The notes: generated by a model not told the origin, from the letters alone. Numbered from the stretch's first letter, positions 27,893-36,490 are shown. The stretch is DNA of 36,611 bases from Chitinimonas sp. BJB300 (GCF_002735695.1 NZ_PDZH01000041.1:1-36611); one strand, 5' to 3'. Made by a program: numbers and translations.

Positions 27893-28774
27893 CTAGATGG
27901 GAATGCTGAACCGGTAATCGAGGACAATGGCGGCAAATAGGACAGCGCCTATCCAATTATTCGCCAGGAAAGCCTTAAAGCATTTAGTACGGTCTCCGCC
28001 TTTGATCCTGGGGTATTGCACCCCCATCAGAAGGGCCGCGATTAACAAACCAAGGTACCAAAGCAAGCCACGTTGCAACTGCCAGCCAATCGCTACCATG
28101 CCTGCAAGGAAGAGGGCGTGGCAAAACATGACTGCCTCGGCATCGAAGCGACCGAATGTGATGGCGCTGGTCTTGATGCCGATCTTCAAGTCATCAGGTT
28201 TGTCCACCATGGCGTATTCAGTGTCATAAGCAACTACCCAGAACAAATTGGCCAACACAAGGTACCAAGCTATGGCGGGTACCGTATCTTGTGTCGCTGC
28301 GAAGGCCATGGGTATGCCAAAACTAAAGGCAATGCCCAGATAAGCCTGTGGAATCGGCAAAAAGCGTTTGGTGAATGGGTAGCTGGCGGCAATCAATACT
28401 GCAGGAATCGATAACAGCATGGTCAGCCGGTTCAATGGCAACAAGAGTCCGAAAGCCATCAACGCCAGCGCCCCGGCCAATATCAGCGCTTCCTTCGTAG
28501 AAACGCTGCCAGTCGCCAATGGTCGATCTTTGGTGCGTTCGACGTGGCGGTCGAAATCGCTATCGGCATAGTCGTTGATCACACAGCCGGCCGAACGCAT
28601 CAGTACGGTGCCGAGGATGAAGATCCAGACAACGACTATATTCGGTTGCCCGGCACTGGCGACCCACAGTCCCCATAGCGTGGGCCAGAGCAATAACAGA
28701 ATGCCAATGGGCTTGTTCAGTCGCATCAGCTTTTCATATTGGTTTAAGCGTGCGGTGAGGTCGGGCAGCGTCAT
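27893..28774 (-). CDS. ubiA: 4-hydroxybenzoate polyprenyltransferase
   Basis: This integral membrane prenyltransferase attaches the polyprenyl tail to 4-hydroxybenzoate in ubiquinone synthesis. Both Mg-diphosphate motifs are present: NDYADSDFD (67-75) and YDTEYAMVDKPDD (183-195). The 293 residues form about eight or nine membrane segments. The ATG overlaps the ubiC stop by 4 bp (ATGA), so the two are translated together. Its TAG stop is built from a solo repeat end (TAGAACCTG on the coding strand). Confidence 0.96.
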   Translation of the reverse strand: MTLPDLTARLNQYEKLMRLNKPIGILLLLWPTLWGLWVASAGQPNIVVVWIFILGTVLMRSAGCVINDYADSDFDRHVERTKDRPLATGSVSTKEALILAGALALMAFGLLLPLNRLTMLLSIPAVLIAASYPFTKRFLPIPQAYLGIAFSFGIPMAFAATQDTVPAIAWYLVLANLFWVVAYDTEYAMVDKPDDLKIGIKTSAITFGRFDAEAVMFCHALFLAGMVAIGWQLQRGLLWYLGLLIAALLMGVQYPRIKGGDRTKCFKAFLANNWIGAVLFAAIVLDYRFSIPI

Positions 28775-29313
28775 GAAATAGGTTCCCTTAGGGCCGGCAG
28801 AAAGACTTCGGTAATCAGAATACGGGCACTGCCCAGTTCAAAGCGCGAGCGACGTGCCCATAGGATAGCGGGTAAGCGGCCAATCGCCTTGTGGCTGGAT
28901 TGATATAGCGCATGGCGGCGATTGATGCTGCGAAAGGCCAGACGGCTGCGACGAATTTGCGGGTTGGCGAACAAGGTGGCACCAAGTGGCTTTAAGCCCT
29001 GACGTCGCAGGCTATGGTAACCATGGACCAAGGCGTGCCGAGGCATCACGGAATGGGCAAACACCAGTGGGGTATCGCCACTCATCAACAGCACCTCCCG
29101 CACCATCGCCATTTCACGACGTACCAAACCCAGTGCGGCCAGTTCGTCCCGGTTTGGCATAGCCCAATGTTGGCTGAGCAGGCGTACGTGGAAGTTGGGA
29201 TAGCGGGCGATCAGGCGGGCGGTAAGCGAGCCGGGGTGCTGCAGCCAATGGCGCAATTCGCGCGGGGAGAGGCTGGCAGGGTGGACCCAGCGATGGCTGG
29301 CGATGTGCGGCAT
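28771..29313 (-). CDS. ubiC: Chorismate pyruvate-lyase
   Basis: It makes 4-hydroxybenzoate from chorismate, the substrate of UbiA encoded next. The ATG at 29313 is chosen (180 residues, MPHIASHRW...), as the family starts close to this point; an upstream TTG at 29367 would add 18 residues. Family features are LRHWLQHPGSLTARL, VREVLLMSGDTPLVFAHSVMP (the WLR-E-L-x-G-x-P-x-x-A-x-x-V-x-P pattern) and the ending WARRSRFELGSARILITEVFLP, with the product-binding R and E. Order and overlap with ubiA support the call. Confidence 0.93.
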   Translation of the reverse strand: MPHIASHRWVHPASLSPRELRHWLQHPGSLTARLIARYPNFHVRLLSQHWAMPNRDELAALGLVRREMAMVREVLLMSGDTPLVFAHSVMPRHALVHGYHSLRRQGLKPLGATLFANPQIRRSRLAFRSINRRHALYQSSHKAIGRLPAILWARRSRFELGSARILITEVFLPALREPIS

Positions 29314-29461
29314 TGCGGTATGGACGGCAGGAAAGGGCCGATTATGCCAGAGCCACCGATGTATCAAGTGCTGATATGCGTAGCACGGGTAAGTGCTGAT
29401 AGCGGTTTGTTTTAAGTCCAGACACTATTGCGCGCCCCATAATCGGTGTGGGGAGCTTGAG

Positions 29462-30187
29462 GTGCTGAATTTGTCTATCCCATCCTATCCTGATTATCGT
29501 ACCGAGCTTTGGCATGGCGCACGTGACTCCTTGCCCATGCTGGTCGGGTCGGCCCCATTTGCCTTGATTTTTGGCACATTGGCGGCCAGTAGCGGTCTAT
29601 CGGCAATGGCTACGCTGGCCATGTCGCTGTTTGTTTATGCGGGTTCGTCACAGTTTATTGCAATCAGCTTGCTGGCCGGTGGTGCTGGCTTGGCTGTTAT
29701 CGTCGTCACCACGTTCGTGGTCAACCTTCGCCATGCACTGTATTCAGCTACCTTTCTGCCGTATGTGGCGGGATTGGCGCAGCGCTGGCGCATTCCGCTG
29801 GCTTTTTGGTTGACGGACGAGACCTTTGCTGTAGTCCAACACCGCTATGGCGCCGCCGATGCATCACCGCATAAACATTGGTATTACCTGGGTTCGTGCT
29901 TGGCGATGTACAGCAATTGGCTTATTTGGACGTTGGTAGGCGGGCTGCTGGGCCATGCCGTGCCGGGTTTGGATCAAATGGGCTTGGAGTTTGCGATGGC
30001 AGCCACGTTTACTGGCATTGTGGTGCCGGTATTGAAAAACCGGCCCATGGTTGCAGCCGCATTGGCGGCGGCGGTAGTGGCGTTGGCTGCGCGCGAGCTG
30101 CCGTACAAATTGGGTCTGATGCTGGCTGCCTTGGCGGGTGTACTGGTCGGTTTGTGGCTGGAAAGCCGGGAAGAGGGGGCAAAGTGA
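29462..30187 (+). CDS. azlC: AzlC-family branched-chain amino acid exporter, large subunit
   Basis: The GTG at 29462 with GGGAG about 8 nt upstream is preferred over a longer GTG frame from 29393, because the family starts near the ELWHGARDSLPMLVGSAPFALIFG helix. The 241-residue protein has several hydrophobic helices and the AzlC hallmark YAGSSQFIA and NLRHALYS. AzlC and AzlD together export leucine-type amino acids or analogues. Its TGA overlaps the azlD start (GTGA). Confidence 0.92.
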   Translation: MLNLSIPSYPDYRTELWHGARDSLPMLVGSAPFALIFGTLAASSGLSAMATLAMSLFVYAGSSQFIAISLLAGGAGLAVIVVTTFVVNLRHALYSATFLPYVAGLAQRWRIPLAFWLTDETFAVVQHRYGAADASPHKHWYYLGSCLAMYSNWLIWTLVGGLLGHAVPGLDQMGLEFAMAATFTGIVVPVLKNRPMVAAALAAAVVALAARELPYKLGLMLAALAGVLVGLWLESREEGAK

Positions 30188-30510
30188 GCAACGATGAACT
30201 GCTGTTGATTGCCGGTATGGCGATTGTCACCTTCCTGATCCGTTATTCCTTTTTTGCTTTGGGCGACAAGGTCCACTTTCCCCCTTTGGTGAAGCGCGCC
30301 CTGCGGTATGTACCGGTAGCTGTGTTGACGGCGATTACCGTGCCGATGGTGTTATTGCCTGATGGCCAGCATTGGCACCTCGATTGGCGCAATGCCTGGT
30401 TGCTGGGCGCGGTGGTCAGCGGGCTGATTGCTTGGCGTTACCAACATCTGCTGTCGGCCATTGGCGGCGGCATGGCGGTATTTTTTATTGCCCGCTGGCT
30501 GTTGGCGTAA
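30184..30510 (+). CDS. azlD: AzlD-family small subunit of the amino acid exporter
   Basis: The 108-residue membrane protein starts at GTG 30184, overlapping the azlC stop by 4 bp, and ends in LLA. It has TM helices with the typical TFLIRYSFF, RALRYVPVAVLTAITVP and GGGMAVFFIARWLL segments. It forms the transporter with AzlC; the overlap implies coupled translation. A complete family B element starts 26 bp after the stop. Confidence 0.9.
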   Translation: MSNDELLLIAGMAIVTFLIRYSFFALGDKVHFPPLVKRALRYVPVAVLTAITVPMVLLPDGQHWHLDWRNAWLLGAVVSGLIAWRYQHLLSAIGGGMAVFFIARWLLA

Positions 30511-30535
30511 GCGGGTAAATCAATGATGCTGCTAA

Positions 30536-30675
30536 GAACCTGTCTAAAGTCTGCTGCGCGTCGACATTACGGCGTTGAAAACACCCTCGGAATGTTCATT
30601 TACCACTTGTAAACTCCGCTTCCTCAGCTGTTTTCGCCTTGTCTTGCCTTGGCTCGCGAGACTTTAGACAGGTTC
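30536..30675 (+). repeat. Complete family B element (B1), 140 bp, perfect arms
   Basis: GAACCTGTCTAAAGTCT and AGACTTTAGACAGGTTC are exact complements, flanked by TAA direct repeats (30533-30535 and 30676-30678). Inside, GAAAACA and TGTTTTC, and TTTAC and GTAAA, pair symmetrically about the centre, so the whole element can fold into one long hairpin. It lies between convergent azlD and the thioesterase gene and could serve both as a terminator. Confidence 0.87.
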
Positions 30676-30681
30676 TAAGTT

Positions 30682-31131
30682 TCATGGTTGTTTGAGCGGT
30701 ACCTCGACAAAGTCGTCTGTACGGCCTAGCTCAGCAAAAATGGCCTGCAGGGCTGGAGGCGGTGCCATCAGCTTGCGCGCGCACAGGTCCAGCCATGCAC
30801 CGCTGACTTCATGGCGGGCAGCTAGCCGGCCATCTTCTTTGAATATTTCGTGCCGGATGCTGAAGCGGCTGCCATCGATAGCCAATGCGGCGATACGGAC
30901 TTCAATCTGCAGCCGTTCGCTCATCCTCACTTCTTTGAAGTATTCAGTACTTTCCTTGAAAATTACCGGGCCAAAGGCATTCTGCTGAAACTGATCAAAG
31001 CCAAAACCTGAAGCACGCAGCCATTCGATGCGGGCATGGGTACAAAAATCAGCGTAGGCGCTATGGCGGACATGCTGATTAGCATCGCAGTCTACCCAGC
31101 GTACTTCAATCGGCTGGCGAAAAACGGACAT
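30682..31131 (-). CDS. Acyl-CoA thioesterase, hot-dog fold (4HBT/YbgC-like)
   Basis: The 149-residue protein opens with IEVRWVDCDANQHVRHSAYADFC, the 4HBT start with the catalytic Asp (usual form D-x-D-x-x-G-H-V-N-N; here NQHVRH, so the canonical Gly and Asn differ). The remainder (FDQFQQNAFGPVIFKESTEYFKEVRMSERLQIEV) fits one hot-dog domain. A GGGAG ribosome-binding site precedes the ATG. It hydrolyses acyl-CoA thioesters, substrate unknown. Confidence 0.85.
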   Translation of the reverse strand: MSVFRQPIEVRWVDCDANQHVRHSAYADFCTHARIEWLRASGFGFDQFQQNAFGPVIFKESTEYFKEVRMSERLQIEVRIAALAIDGSRFSIRHEIFKEDGRLAARHEVSGAWLDLCARKLMAPPPALQAIFAELGRTDDFVEVPLKQP

Positions 31132-31335
31132 GGTGAGCTCCCGATAGTGAAGTGCACATGCTAGGCTATGTTCAGTAAATCAAGCAACCGCTTGGTTAAA
31201 TCAATGATGCCTGTGACTAAATATTGGCTACGTAGGATAGGTAATCTGCCAATCAAGGTGCGTTGGGTGAAAGCGCCATTATTTGTCGAAGGCTATTAGT
31301 CATTTACACCAGTCGATGCAGATGGGGGAATGATT

Positions 31336-32187
31336 TCAATGGTGTTGCCGTGCGCGTACCATTTTTACCAGCCGCTCAAATAGGCTAACGTCCTGCTCAT
31401 TCTTCAATAGCGCGCCAGACATGGGCGGCAGACCGTCACCCGTCTTGAGCGCCGAAGGTGCGACTTGGTCGGCCAGCAGCAATTTGAGCCAGTCGATTAG
31501 TTCCGAGGTCGAGGGTTTCTTCTTCAATCCCGGTAAGTCGCGGAGCGCATAGAATAGTTCCAGCGCCTCAGCCAGCAGTTCTTCGTGCAAGTTAGGGAAA
31601 TGCACGGCCACAATCTGGCGCATGGTGTCTTTGTCGGGGAAGCGGATGTAATGGAAGAAGCAGCGGCGCAGAAAAGCATCCGGCAGCTCTTTTTCGTTGT
31701 TGCTGGTAATGATGATGATGGGCCGGTGCAGTGCGGTAATTGTTTGGCGTGTCTCGTAAACATCGAAAGTCATACGGTCTAATTCCCGCAACAGATCGTT
31801 GGGAAATTCGATGTCGGCTTTATCGATTTCATCAATCAGCAGAATGGCGCGTTGTTCGCTCTCAAAGGCTTCCCAAAGCTTGCCGCGCACAATGTAGTTG
31901 CTGATGTCGTTGACGCGCGCATCACCCAACTGACCATCGCGCAGGCGCGACACAGCGTCGTATTCGTATAGGCCTTGCTGGGCTTTGGTAGTGGATTTGA
32001 TATGCCAGCTAATCAACGGTGCGTTGAGATTACGGGCGATTTCTTCAGCCAGAAGTGTTTTACCGGTGCCGGGCTCGCCCTTGATCAACAAGGGGCGTTG
32101 TAATGTGATGGCGGCATTGACCGCCAGCAATAGGTCAGGCGTGGCAATGTAGTGATCGGTGCTGGTAAAGCGATTGGCTTGGCTCAT
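31336..32187 (-). CDS. MoxR-family AAA+ ATPase
   Basis: The 283-residue ATPase has Walker A GEPGTGKT (37-44), Walker B LLIDEID (116-122), sensor 1 TSNNEKELPDAFLRRC with the arginine finger, and a C-terminal lid with PSTSELIDW. MoxR proteins act as chaperones for metal-centre insertion or envelope complexes, usually next to a VWA-domain gene; none is adjacent here. An AGGA ribosome-binding site precedes the ATG. The 204 bp before 31336 and the 204 bp upstream of the start show no gene. Confidence 0.92.
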   Translation of the reverse strand: MSQANRFTSTDHYIATPDLLLAVNAAITLQRPLLIKGEPGTGKTLLAEEIARNLNAPLISWHIKSTTKAQQGLYEYDAVSRLRDGQLGDARVNDISNYIVRGKLWEAFESEQRAILLIDEIDKADIEFPNDLLRELDRMTFDVYETRQTITALHRPIIIITSNNEKELPDAFLRRCFFHYIRFPDKDTMRQIVAVHFPNLHEELLAEALELFYALRDLPGLKKKPSTSELIDWLKLLLADQVAPSALKTGDGLPPMSGALLKNEQDVSLFERLVKMVRARQHH

Positions 32188-32391
32188 GGGGCATCCTTGT
32201 CGAATGCCTAGATTCTAACCAAGCAAACACCCATTGCGGCTGGCAAGTAGCGCAGATATACGAACTTTCAGATGCATCGGGCGCGTTCTATCCACTAGCT
32301 TTGCAAGGCCAGCGATGGATAACGCCATGCGCTTTATCTCAAGCGCACGCCGCCTGCAATTGCTTTGAAAGGGTATTGCGGTAAAGCGTGA

Positions 32392-32808
32392 TTAGCGCGC
32401 GTAAGCTGCTTCGATATCTTCAAGCGTCAAGTGCCAACGCGACAACATACGGCTATAGACGGCAAGCTCAGGCTCGGAAATGACTTTGTCGGCTTTGGCC
32501 ATATCCAGCGCCAATGTAGCGACCAGGAGCTGCTTCTTTGGCTCGGTCACTGTTTCCAGTAAATCGTCGATACGTTGCCGGTCTACCAGTTTGATGCTGC
32601 CGTTTTCGTCAGCTTCATCACTCAAGTCATTACAGTAGGCATGAAGCACTTCGATAAAACGGGTGCGACTGATACCCAGCGCTTCATAAATGTGAAGGGT
32701 TTCCAGGCTGTCGATTTCGCGTGGGTCCATATTGCCGTCGCTCATCATCAGCATCACCAGCAGGCGAGCCATAGCTTCAGGGCTGTTGGCGGGGTATTTC
32801 TTCATCAT
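32392..32808 (-). CDS. TerB-like helical protein
   Basis: The 138-residue acidic helical protein has the TerB/TerB-like arrangement: MARLLVMLMMSDGNMDPREIDSLETL, then LVATLALDMAKADKVISEPELAVYSRM. Both stretches have the paired acidic D-G/x-x-x-E pattern of tellurite-resistance TerB domains, thought to bind metal. Function unknown. It overlaps the upstream thioesterase by 4 bp (ATGA), with AGGAG inside that gene's end, so the pair is co-translated. Confidence 0.75.
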   Translation of the reverse strand: MMKKYPANSPEAMARLLVMLMMSDGNMDPREIDSLETLHIYEALGISRTRFIEVLHAYCNDLSDEADENGSIKLVDRQRIDDLLETVTEPKKQLLVATLALDMAKADKVISEPELAVYSRMLSRWHLTLEDIEAAYAR

Positions 32809-33245
32809 GTTGGAGTCTCCTGCATACCTAATGCGCTAAGGAATTCAACCGGTACAGATGCCGGTTTGCGGATGGTATAGTCAAAAAACAAAATACCAGT
32901 TTTTGCGTGCAATGCGTCGCGATTATCGGCTTGTTTGCGGAACCTATAAAATAAATCACAGCCATATTTATTGAACTCGGTGCTGGCGACTTCAGCAACC
33001 AAGGTTTCTCCCCAAAACACTTCTGATTTGAATATCAGCACTGCGTCGGTAAGGATCATGCCAAGCCCACCGATATCTAATTCCGTTAAGCCCAGCGATT
33101 GCAGAAATCGCAGTCGTACTTCATGCACCAGCGTCAATGCCGAGTCATTCCCTAAGTGGCCACCATAATTGATATGGCCAATGCCTACCGATAATTCGGT
33201 GCGAAAAGGAAAAGAATCGGGGAGTTCGAGTTTCACGCGTGCCAT
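32805..33245 (-). CDS. Hot-dog thioesterase
   Basis: The 146-residue protein has VGIGHINYGGHLGNDSALTLVHEVRLRFL followed by ILTDAVLIFKSEVFWGETLVAEV, the alpha helix and strands of a 4HBT-like hot-dog domain. In this sub-group the helix begins at the N-Y-G-G-H-L-x-N-D motif. The substrate is unknown. It is translated together with the TerB-like gene. The ribosome-binding site is weak. Confidence 0.82.
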   Translation of the reverse strand: MARVKLELPDSFPFRTELSVGIGHINYGGHLGNDSALTLVHEVRLRFLQSLGLTELDIGGLGMILTDAVLIFKSEVFWGETLVAEVASTEFNKYGCDLFYRFRKQADNRDALHAKTGILFFDYTIRKPASVPVEFLSALGMQETPT

Positions 33246-33379
33246 GTATTTAGTCGCAGGCTTCTCATTAGTGGTCAGTGTAAGCCTCGTCGGACCTGCT
33301 GGGCAACCCGGAAGCTATAGTAGACTCAGGCTGTTGCCGGATTGCTGGGTTCCGTCAAAATGATAAAAAGGAATGCATC

Positions 33380-33832
33380 ATGTACCAACGTATTCTGGTT
33401 CCGGTTGATGACAGCGATACATCTCGCCAAGCCTTGCTAGAGGCTACCCGATTTTGCCATAACCAACACGGAAAGATCCGGCTGGCCCATGTAATCAATC
33501 TGGCGCAATTTACCTGGGGTGGCGCAGAGTTTGTCGATGTGGGCGAACTGCAAGGTAATTTACGCCAGTCGGGTCGTACGGTCTTGGAAAAGGCAGCTGC
33601 TTTGATGCAGGAAAATGGCGTGGAAGCCGAGACGACGCTGATTGAGATATGGGGCGGTACTATTTCCAGCGCGATCATCGAGGATGCGACCAACTGGCCG
33701 GCAGATATTGTCGTGATGGGTTCGCACGGTTGGACGGGGCTGGATCATTTGTTGTTGGGCAGTGTGGCTGAAGGTGTAGTGCGACATGCACCGGTGCCAG
33801 TACTTATTATCCCCATTAAACGTAAAAAGTAA
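33380..33832 (+). CDS. Universal stress protein, UspA family
   Basis: The 150-residue single-domain Usp begins RILVPVDDSDTSRQAL and ends with the ATP-binding loop GSHGWTGLDHLLLGSVAEGV (G-2x-G-9x-G-S/T) and PVLII. AAGGAA lies just before the start. Usp proteins of this kind bind ATP and act in stress survival; the specific role is unknown. It is 23 bp before the radical SAM gene, probably co-transcribed. Confidence 0.92.
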   Translation: MYQRILVPVDDSDTSRQALLEATRFCHNQHGKIRLAHVINLAQFTWGGAEFVDVGELQGNLRQSGRTVLEKAAALMQENGVEAETTLIEIWGGTISSAIIEDATNWPADIVVMGSHGWTGLDHLLLGSVAEGVVRHAPVPVLIIPIKRKK

Positions 33833-33855
33833 GTTGCTGCAAAAAGTGGAAACTC

Positions 33856-34728
33856 GTGCCTGAAAGCAAAACCAAACCGTTGGTACCGCTTGCGGTTACC
33901 GATCACCGCCGCGATATCCTCGGCTTCCGGTATATCTATCCTGTGGTTTCTCGCCGTGCGGGTGGTGTGTCGGTGGGCGTTAATCTCAATCCCAATAATG
34001 CCTGTAATTGGCGCTGCATCTATTGCCAGGTGCCCGACCTTGTACGAGGTAATGCGCCCGAGTTGGATTTGACGTGCCTGGAAGCAGAATTGGCTAGTCT
34101 GCTTGAGGACATTGTCTATGGCGATTTCATGCAGCGCAGCGTGCCCAAGGATGTGCGGCGTCTAAATGATGTGGCGCTATCCGGCAATGGGGAGCCTACC
34201 GCTAGCCGCCACTTCGGTGAAGTAGTGGATCTGGTAGGCAGGCAACTGGATCAGTTTGGACTGCTGGGCCAGATAAAGTTTGTTCTCATCACCAACGGCA
34301 GCCAGTTGTATAAGCCCGGTGTGCAGAATGCGCTGTCGCGTTTAAAAGCGCTTAATGGCGAGATTTGGTTCAAGTATGACCGGGCACCGGTGAATAACCA
34401 TAGCTTTGTTAATCAGATTGCCTTGACGCCGGCTCAGGTCAAACGCCATCTGTTGGCGGCGACCACGCATTGCCCCACTTGGCTACAAACCTGCATGTTC
34501 ATGCTGGACGGCGTTTTGCCAAGCGAGGAGGAAATCGTTGCATGGCTAGATTTGTTGCGCGAAGCCATGGACGCAGGCGCGCGCCCAGAGGGGGTATTGC
34601 TATATGGGTTGGCCCGCGCATCTACCCAGGCGGAAGCCGGGCGCTTGGCGAAAGCACCTGATGACTGGATGCGTGCGTTGGCCTGCCGCATCGAGGCATT
34701 TGGGTTACCGGTGAGATTAAGCCTTTAG
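33856..34728 (+). CDS. Radical SAM protein
   Basis: The start is GTG 33856. CNWRCIYC (C50, C54, C57) is the CxxxCxxC site for the 4Fe-4S cluster, and ALSGNGEPTAS matches the GGE-type SAM-binding motif. The 290 residues fit a minimal radical SAM barrel of the COG0731 or related type, possibly RNA- or protein-modifying; the reaction is not identifiable. Its TAG stop uses the first base of the repeat at 34728. Confidence 0.88.
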   Translation: MPESKTKPLVPLAVTDHRRDILGFRYIYPVVSRRAGGVSVGVNLNPNNACNWRCIYCQVPDLVRGNAPELDLTCLEAELASLLEDIVYGDFMQRSVPKDVRRLNDVALSGNGEPTASRHFGEVVDLVGRQLDQFGLLGQIKFVLITNGSQLYKPGVQNALSRLKALNGEIWFKYDRAPVNNHSFVNQIALTPAQVKRHLLAATTHCPTWLQTCMFMLDGVLPSEEEIVAWLDLLREAMDAGARPEGVLLYGLARASTQAEAGRLAKAPDDWMRALACRIEAFGLPVRLSL

Positions 34729-34866
34729 AATCTTTTCAACGTCTGCAGCGCGTCGGTGATACGGCGTTGAAAACACAGTTGGAATGTTCACTTACTGTAG
34801 TAAATTCCGCCTCCTCGGTTGTTTTCGCCTTATTTCACCCTAGCGCACTAAGTTGTGAACAGACTC
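34728..34866 (+). repeat. Family B element (B3), 139 bp, diverged
   Basis: The arms are GAATCTTTTCAACGTCT and AAGTTGTGAACAGACTC, less conserved than in other copies, and no 3-bp repeat is visible at the right side. The interior (CGGCGTTGAAAACACAG, TTACTGTAGTAAATTCCGCCTCCTC, TTTTCGCC) is clearly family B. Its first base completes the stop codon of the radical SAM gene. Confidence 0.8.
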
Positions 34867-34891
34867 TGCGGGCCTCCCCAAGCAGGCATAA

Positions 34892-34927
34892 TATGTAAAA
34901 CGCGCACTTTGGTGCGCGTTTTACATA
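34892..34927. terminator. Bidirectional rho-independent terminator
   Basis: ATGTAAAACGCGCAC (34893-34907) pairs perfectly with 34912-34926 around TTTG, extended by one T-A pair to 34892-34927. The A/T-rich outer part (AAAA/TTTT) gives U runs on both strands. It serves the XRE gene (stop at 34976) and possibly the radical SAM transcript. Confidence 0.85.
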
Positions 34928-34975
34928 GTTTTCAAGCTGACCAAATCGACCAGCTGGGGAAAACTGGGCTCGCTA

Positions 34976-35287
34976 TCAGGCGGCTTGATCTTTGTTCTCG
35001 ATTTCCTGTGCCTTCACCGCTTTTTGCAGGCTCTTGTACAGGTCAGGATGGTTGTCCCGGAGGTATTCGATGATTTCGAAGTCCTCGCGACGGACGCGAC
35101 TAAGATCAACTTGCTCTACATGCACTAGGCGCAACAATTCCCGCACCGGCTTGGGCATGTTCCTACCGCTCTCATAGCGTGAGCCACCGCTTTGGGTGAC
35201 GCCAATCTGGGTCCAAAACTCTTGTTGGTTAAGGCCCAATTTGCGACGTACGTCGCGAGGGTTAAAGATTTTCTCAAAAATTTTCAT
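34976..35287 (-). CDS. XRE-family helix-turn-helix regulator
   Basis: The 103-residue protein has an XRE-type HTH in the first half (VRRKLGLNQQEFWTQIGVTQ, then SGGSRYESGRNMPKPV), with the recognition helix around TQSGGSRYESGR. The C-terminal half (REDFEIIEYLRDNHPDLYKSLQKA) is helical. It resembles small HTH proteins common in Neisseriales. GAGAAG precedes the ATG. The target is unknown. Confidence 0.85.
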   Translation of the reverse strand: MKIFEKIFNPRDVRRKLGLNQQEFWTQIGVTQSGGSRYESGRNMPKPVRELLRLVHVEQVDLSRVRREDFEIIEYLRDNHPDLYKSLQKAVKAQEIENKDQAA

Positions 35288-35748
35288 AATATGCTTCTCG
35301 TGTGGCGTGTGCGACTATTATCCTGTCATGATGTCCATTCAGTTCGCCTATGCCGAATGGTACTCTCGTCCTGTCAAGTGAGCATTTCCACTTTCGCTTC
35401 GATTAGACAGGCCAAGAAATCAGAAAGACTCAAAACAAGTGCAATATTACTTTGCTTACAGCCTATGCGCGAGGCATGTTGCACTGCATTGGTCAGTTTT
35501 CATAAATTTTTCTTGGCTTTGTGTCGATTAGGATTGTGAAAAGGGCACAAAGTTTCTTAAAGCAGATTTGAGTTGACTTGGCTGGAAATGTTGCTCCTCA
35601 AGGCTGTAAGCCATGTTGCTGTTAATGACATCATGCTAATGACGAAGATTGTTCGGGATAACGCCCTTCATGAATTTGGGTAATCCCTTACGCCTAGCTG
35701 ACATAGCACGCTTTGGCATTTGTTAAGATCTAGAACTTTCAATCACTT
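35288..35748. other. Intergenic region, 461 bp, no gene seen
   Basis: This is the most AT-rich stretch of the right half. Frames on both strands are short, with no ribosome-binding site or known motif. It should hold divergent promoters for the XRE and GntR genes; TTAAGAT near 35720 is a possible -10 for the latter. Confidence 0.5.
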
Positions 35749-36414
35749 GTGGCGGGCCGAATTTATCGGCCATCGAATTCGATGAGTACATTGGTTGACA
35801 AGATCGTTCAAGCGATACGGCGAGATATTTACAACGGTAATTTAGAGGCTGGGGAGCCATTAAAACAGGTTGAGCTGGCTAATCGCTATGGGGTTAGCCC
35901 TATCCCCCTGCGCGAAGCCTTGCAGCGCCTGCAGGTGGAAGGTTTAGTGGAATACTTTGCCTACCGTGGTGCTATTGTGGCGCGCACGAAAAAAAGTGAA
36001 ATCATCGATATTGTCGGTATTCGCAATGTATTAGAGCCGCTGGCTTTTCAAATGGCGTTGCCGACGTTGGACGATGAACAGCTTGCCCGTTTGACTGTAT
36101 TGACGGATGAGTTGGAGTCGCCTCAGGCCAGCGACGCTGCTTATTTTATGGTCAAAATTTTTGACTACTATGCAGTGCTGCTGGCTAAGGCGCAAAGGCC
36201 TCTCTTACTAGAGATGATTCAAACTAATCTCAAGCGTGCGATACGCTATTACGCGGAGGTTGTCAGGCGTCTTGATGGCCAGCAGCCGCTGCTGCCCAGC
36301 CGGCATGAGTATCTGGAGGCTTTACGCAGGCGTGATATGAATAGATTGGTCACTGTGCTGGAAAACCGGCATGCCAGCTATGTGTCTTTTATCGAAAAGC
36401 ATTTCAAAGACTAA
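35749..36414 (+). CDS. GntR-family regulator, FadR/FCD subfamily
   Basis: The 221-residue protein has a GntR winged helix (IVQAIRRDIYNGNLEAGEPL, ELANRYGVSPIPLREALQRLQVEGLV) followed by the all-helical FCD ligand domain (RNVLEPLAFQMAL ... SRHEYLEALRRRD). The usual metal-binding residues are partly visible (D-x-x-x near DYYAVLL, SRHEY). The start is GTG 35749; an ATG at 35782 is equally possible, since neither has a strong ribosome-binding site. The TAA stop is followed at once by a family B element. Confidence 0.88.
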   Translation: MAGRIYRPSNSMSTLVDKIVQAIRRDIYNGNLEAGEPLKQVELANRYGVSPIPLREALQRLQVEGLVEYFAYRGAIVARTKKSEIIDIVGIRNVLEPLAFQMALPTLDDEQLARLTVLTDELESPQASDAAYFMVKIFDYYAVLLAKAQRPLLLEMIQTNLKRAIRYYAEVVRRLDGQQPLLPSRHEYLEALRRRDMNRLVTVLENRHASYVSFIEKHFKD

Positions 36415-36490
36415 GAACCTGTTCAAAGTCTCGCGAGTTAGGGCAAGGCAAGGCGAAAATAGCGGAGGAAGCGGAATTTACTACAGTAAC
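36415..36490 (+). repeat. Family B element (B4) cut by an insertion sequence
   Basis: GAACCTGTTCAAAGTCTCGCGAG and GGCAAGGCGAAAATAGCGGAGG, then GCGGAATTTACTACAGTAA, match the reversed B1 and B3 copies. At about 36490 the match ends and unrelated sequence (CTGATGTTACGCAG) begins. It starts directly after the GntR stop TAA (36412-36414), which would be the TNA target. Confidence 0.78.
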
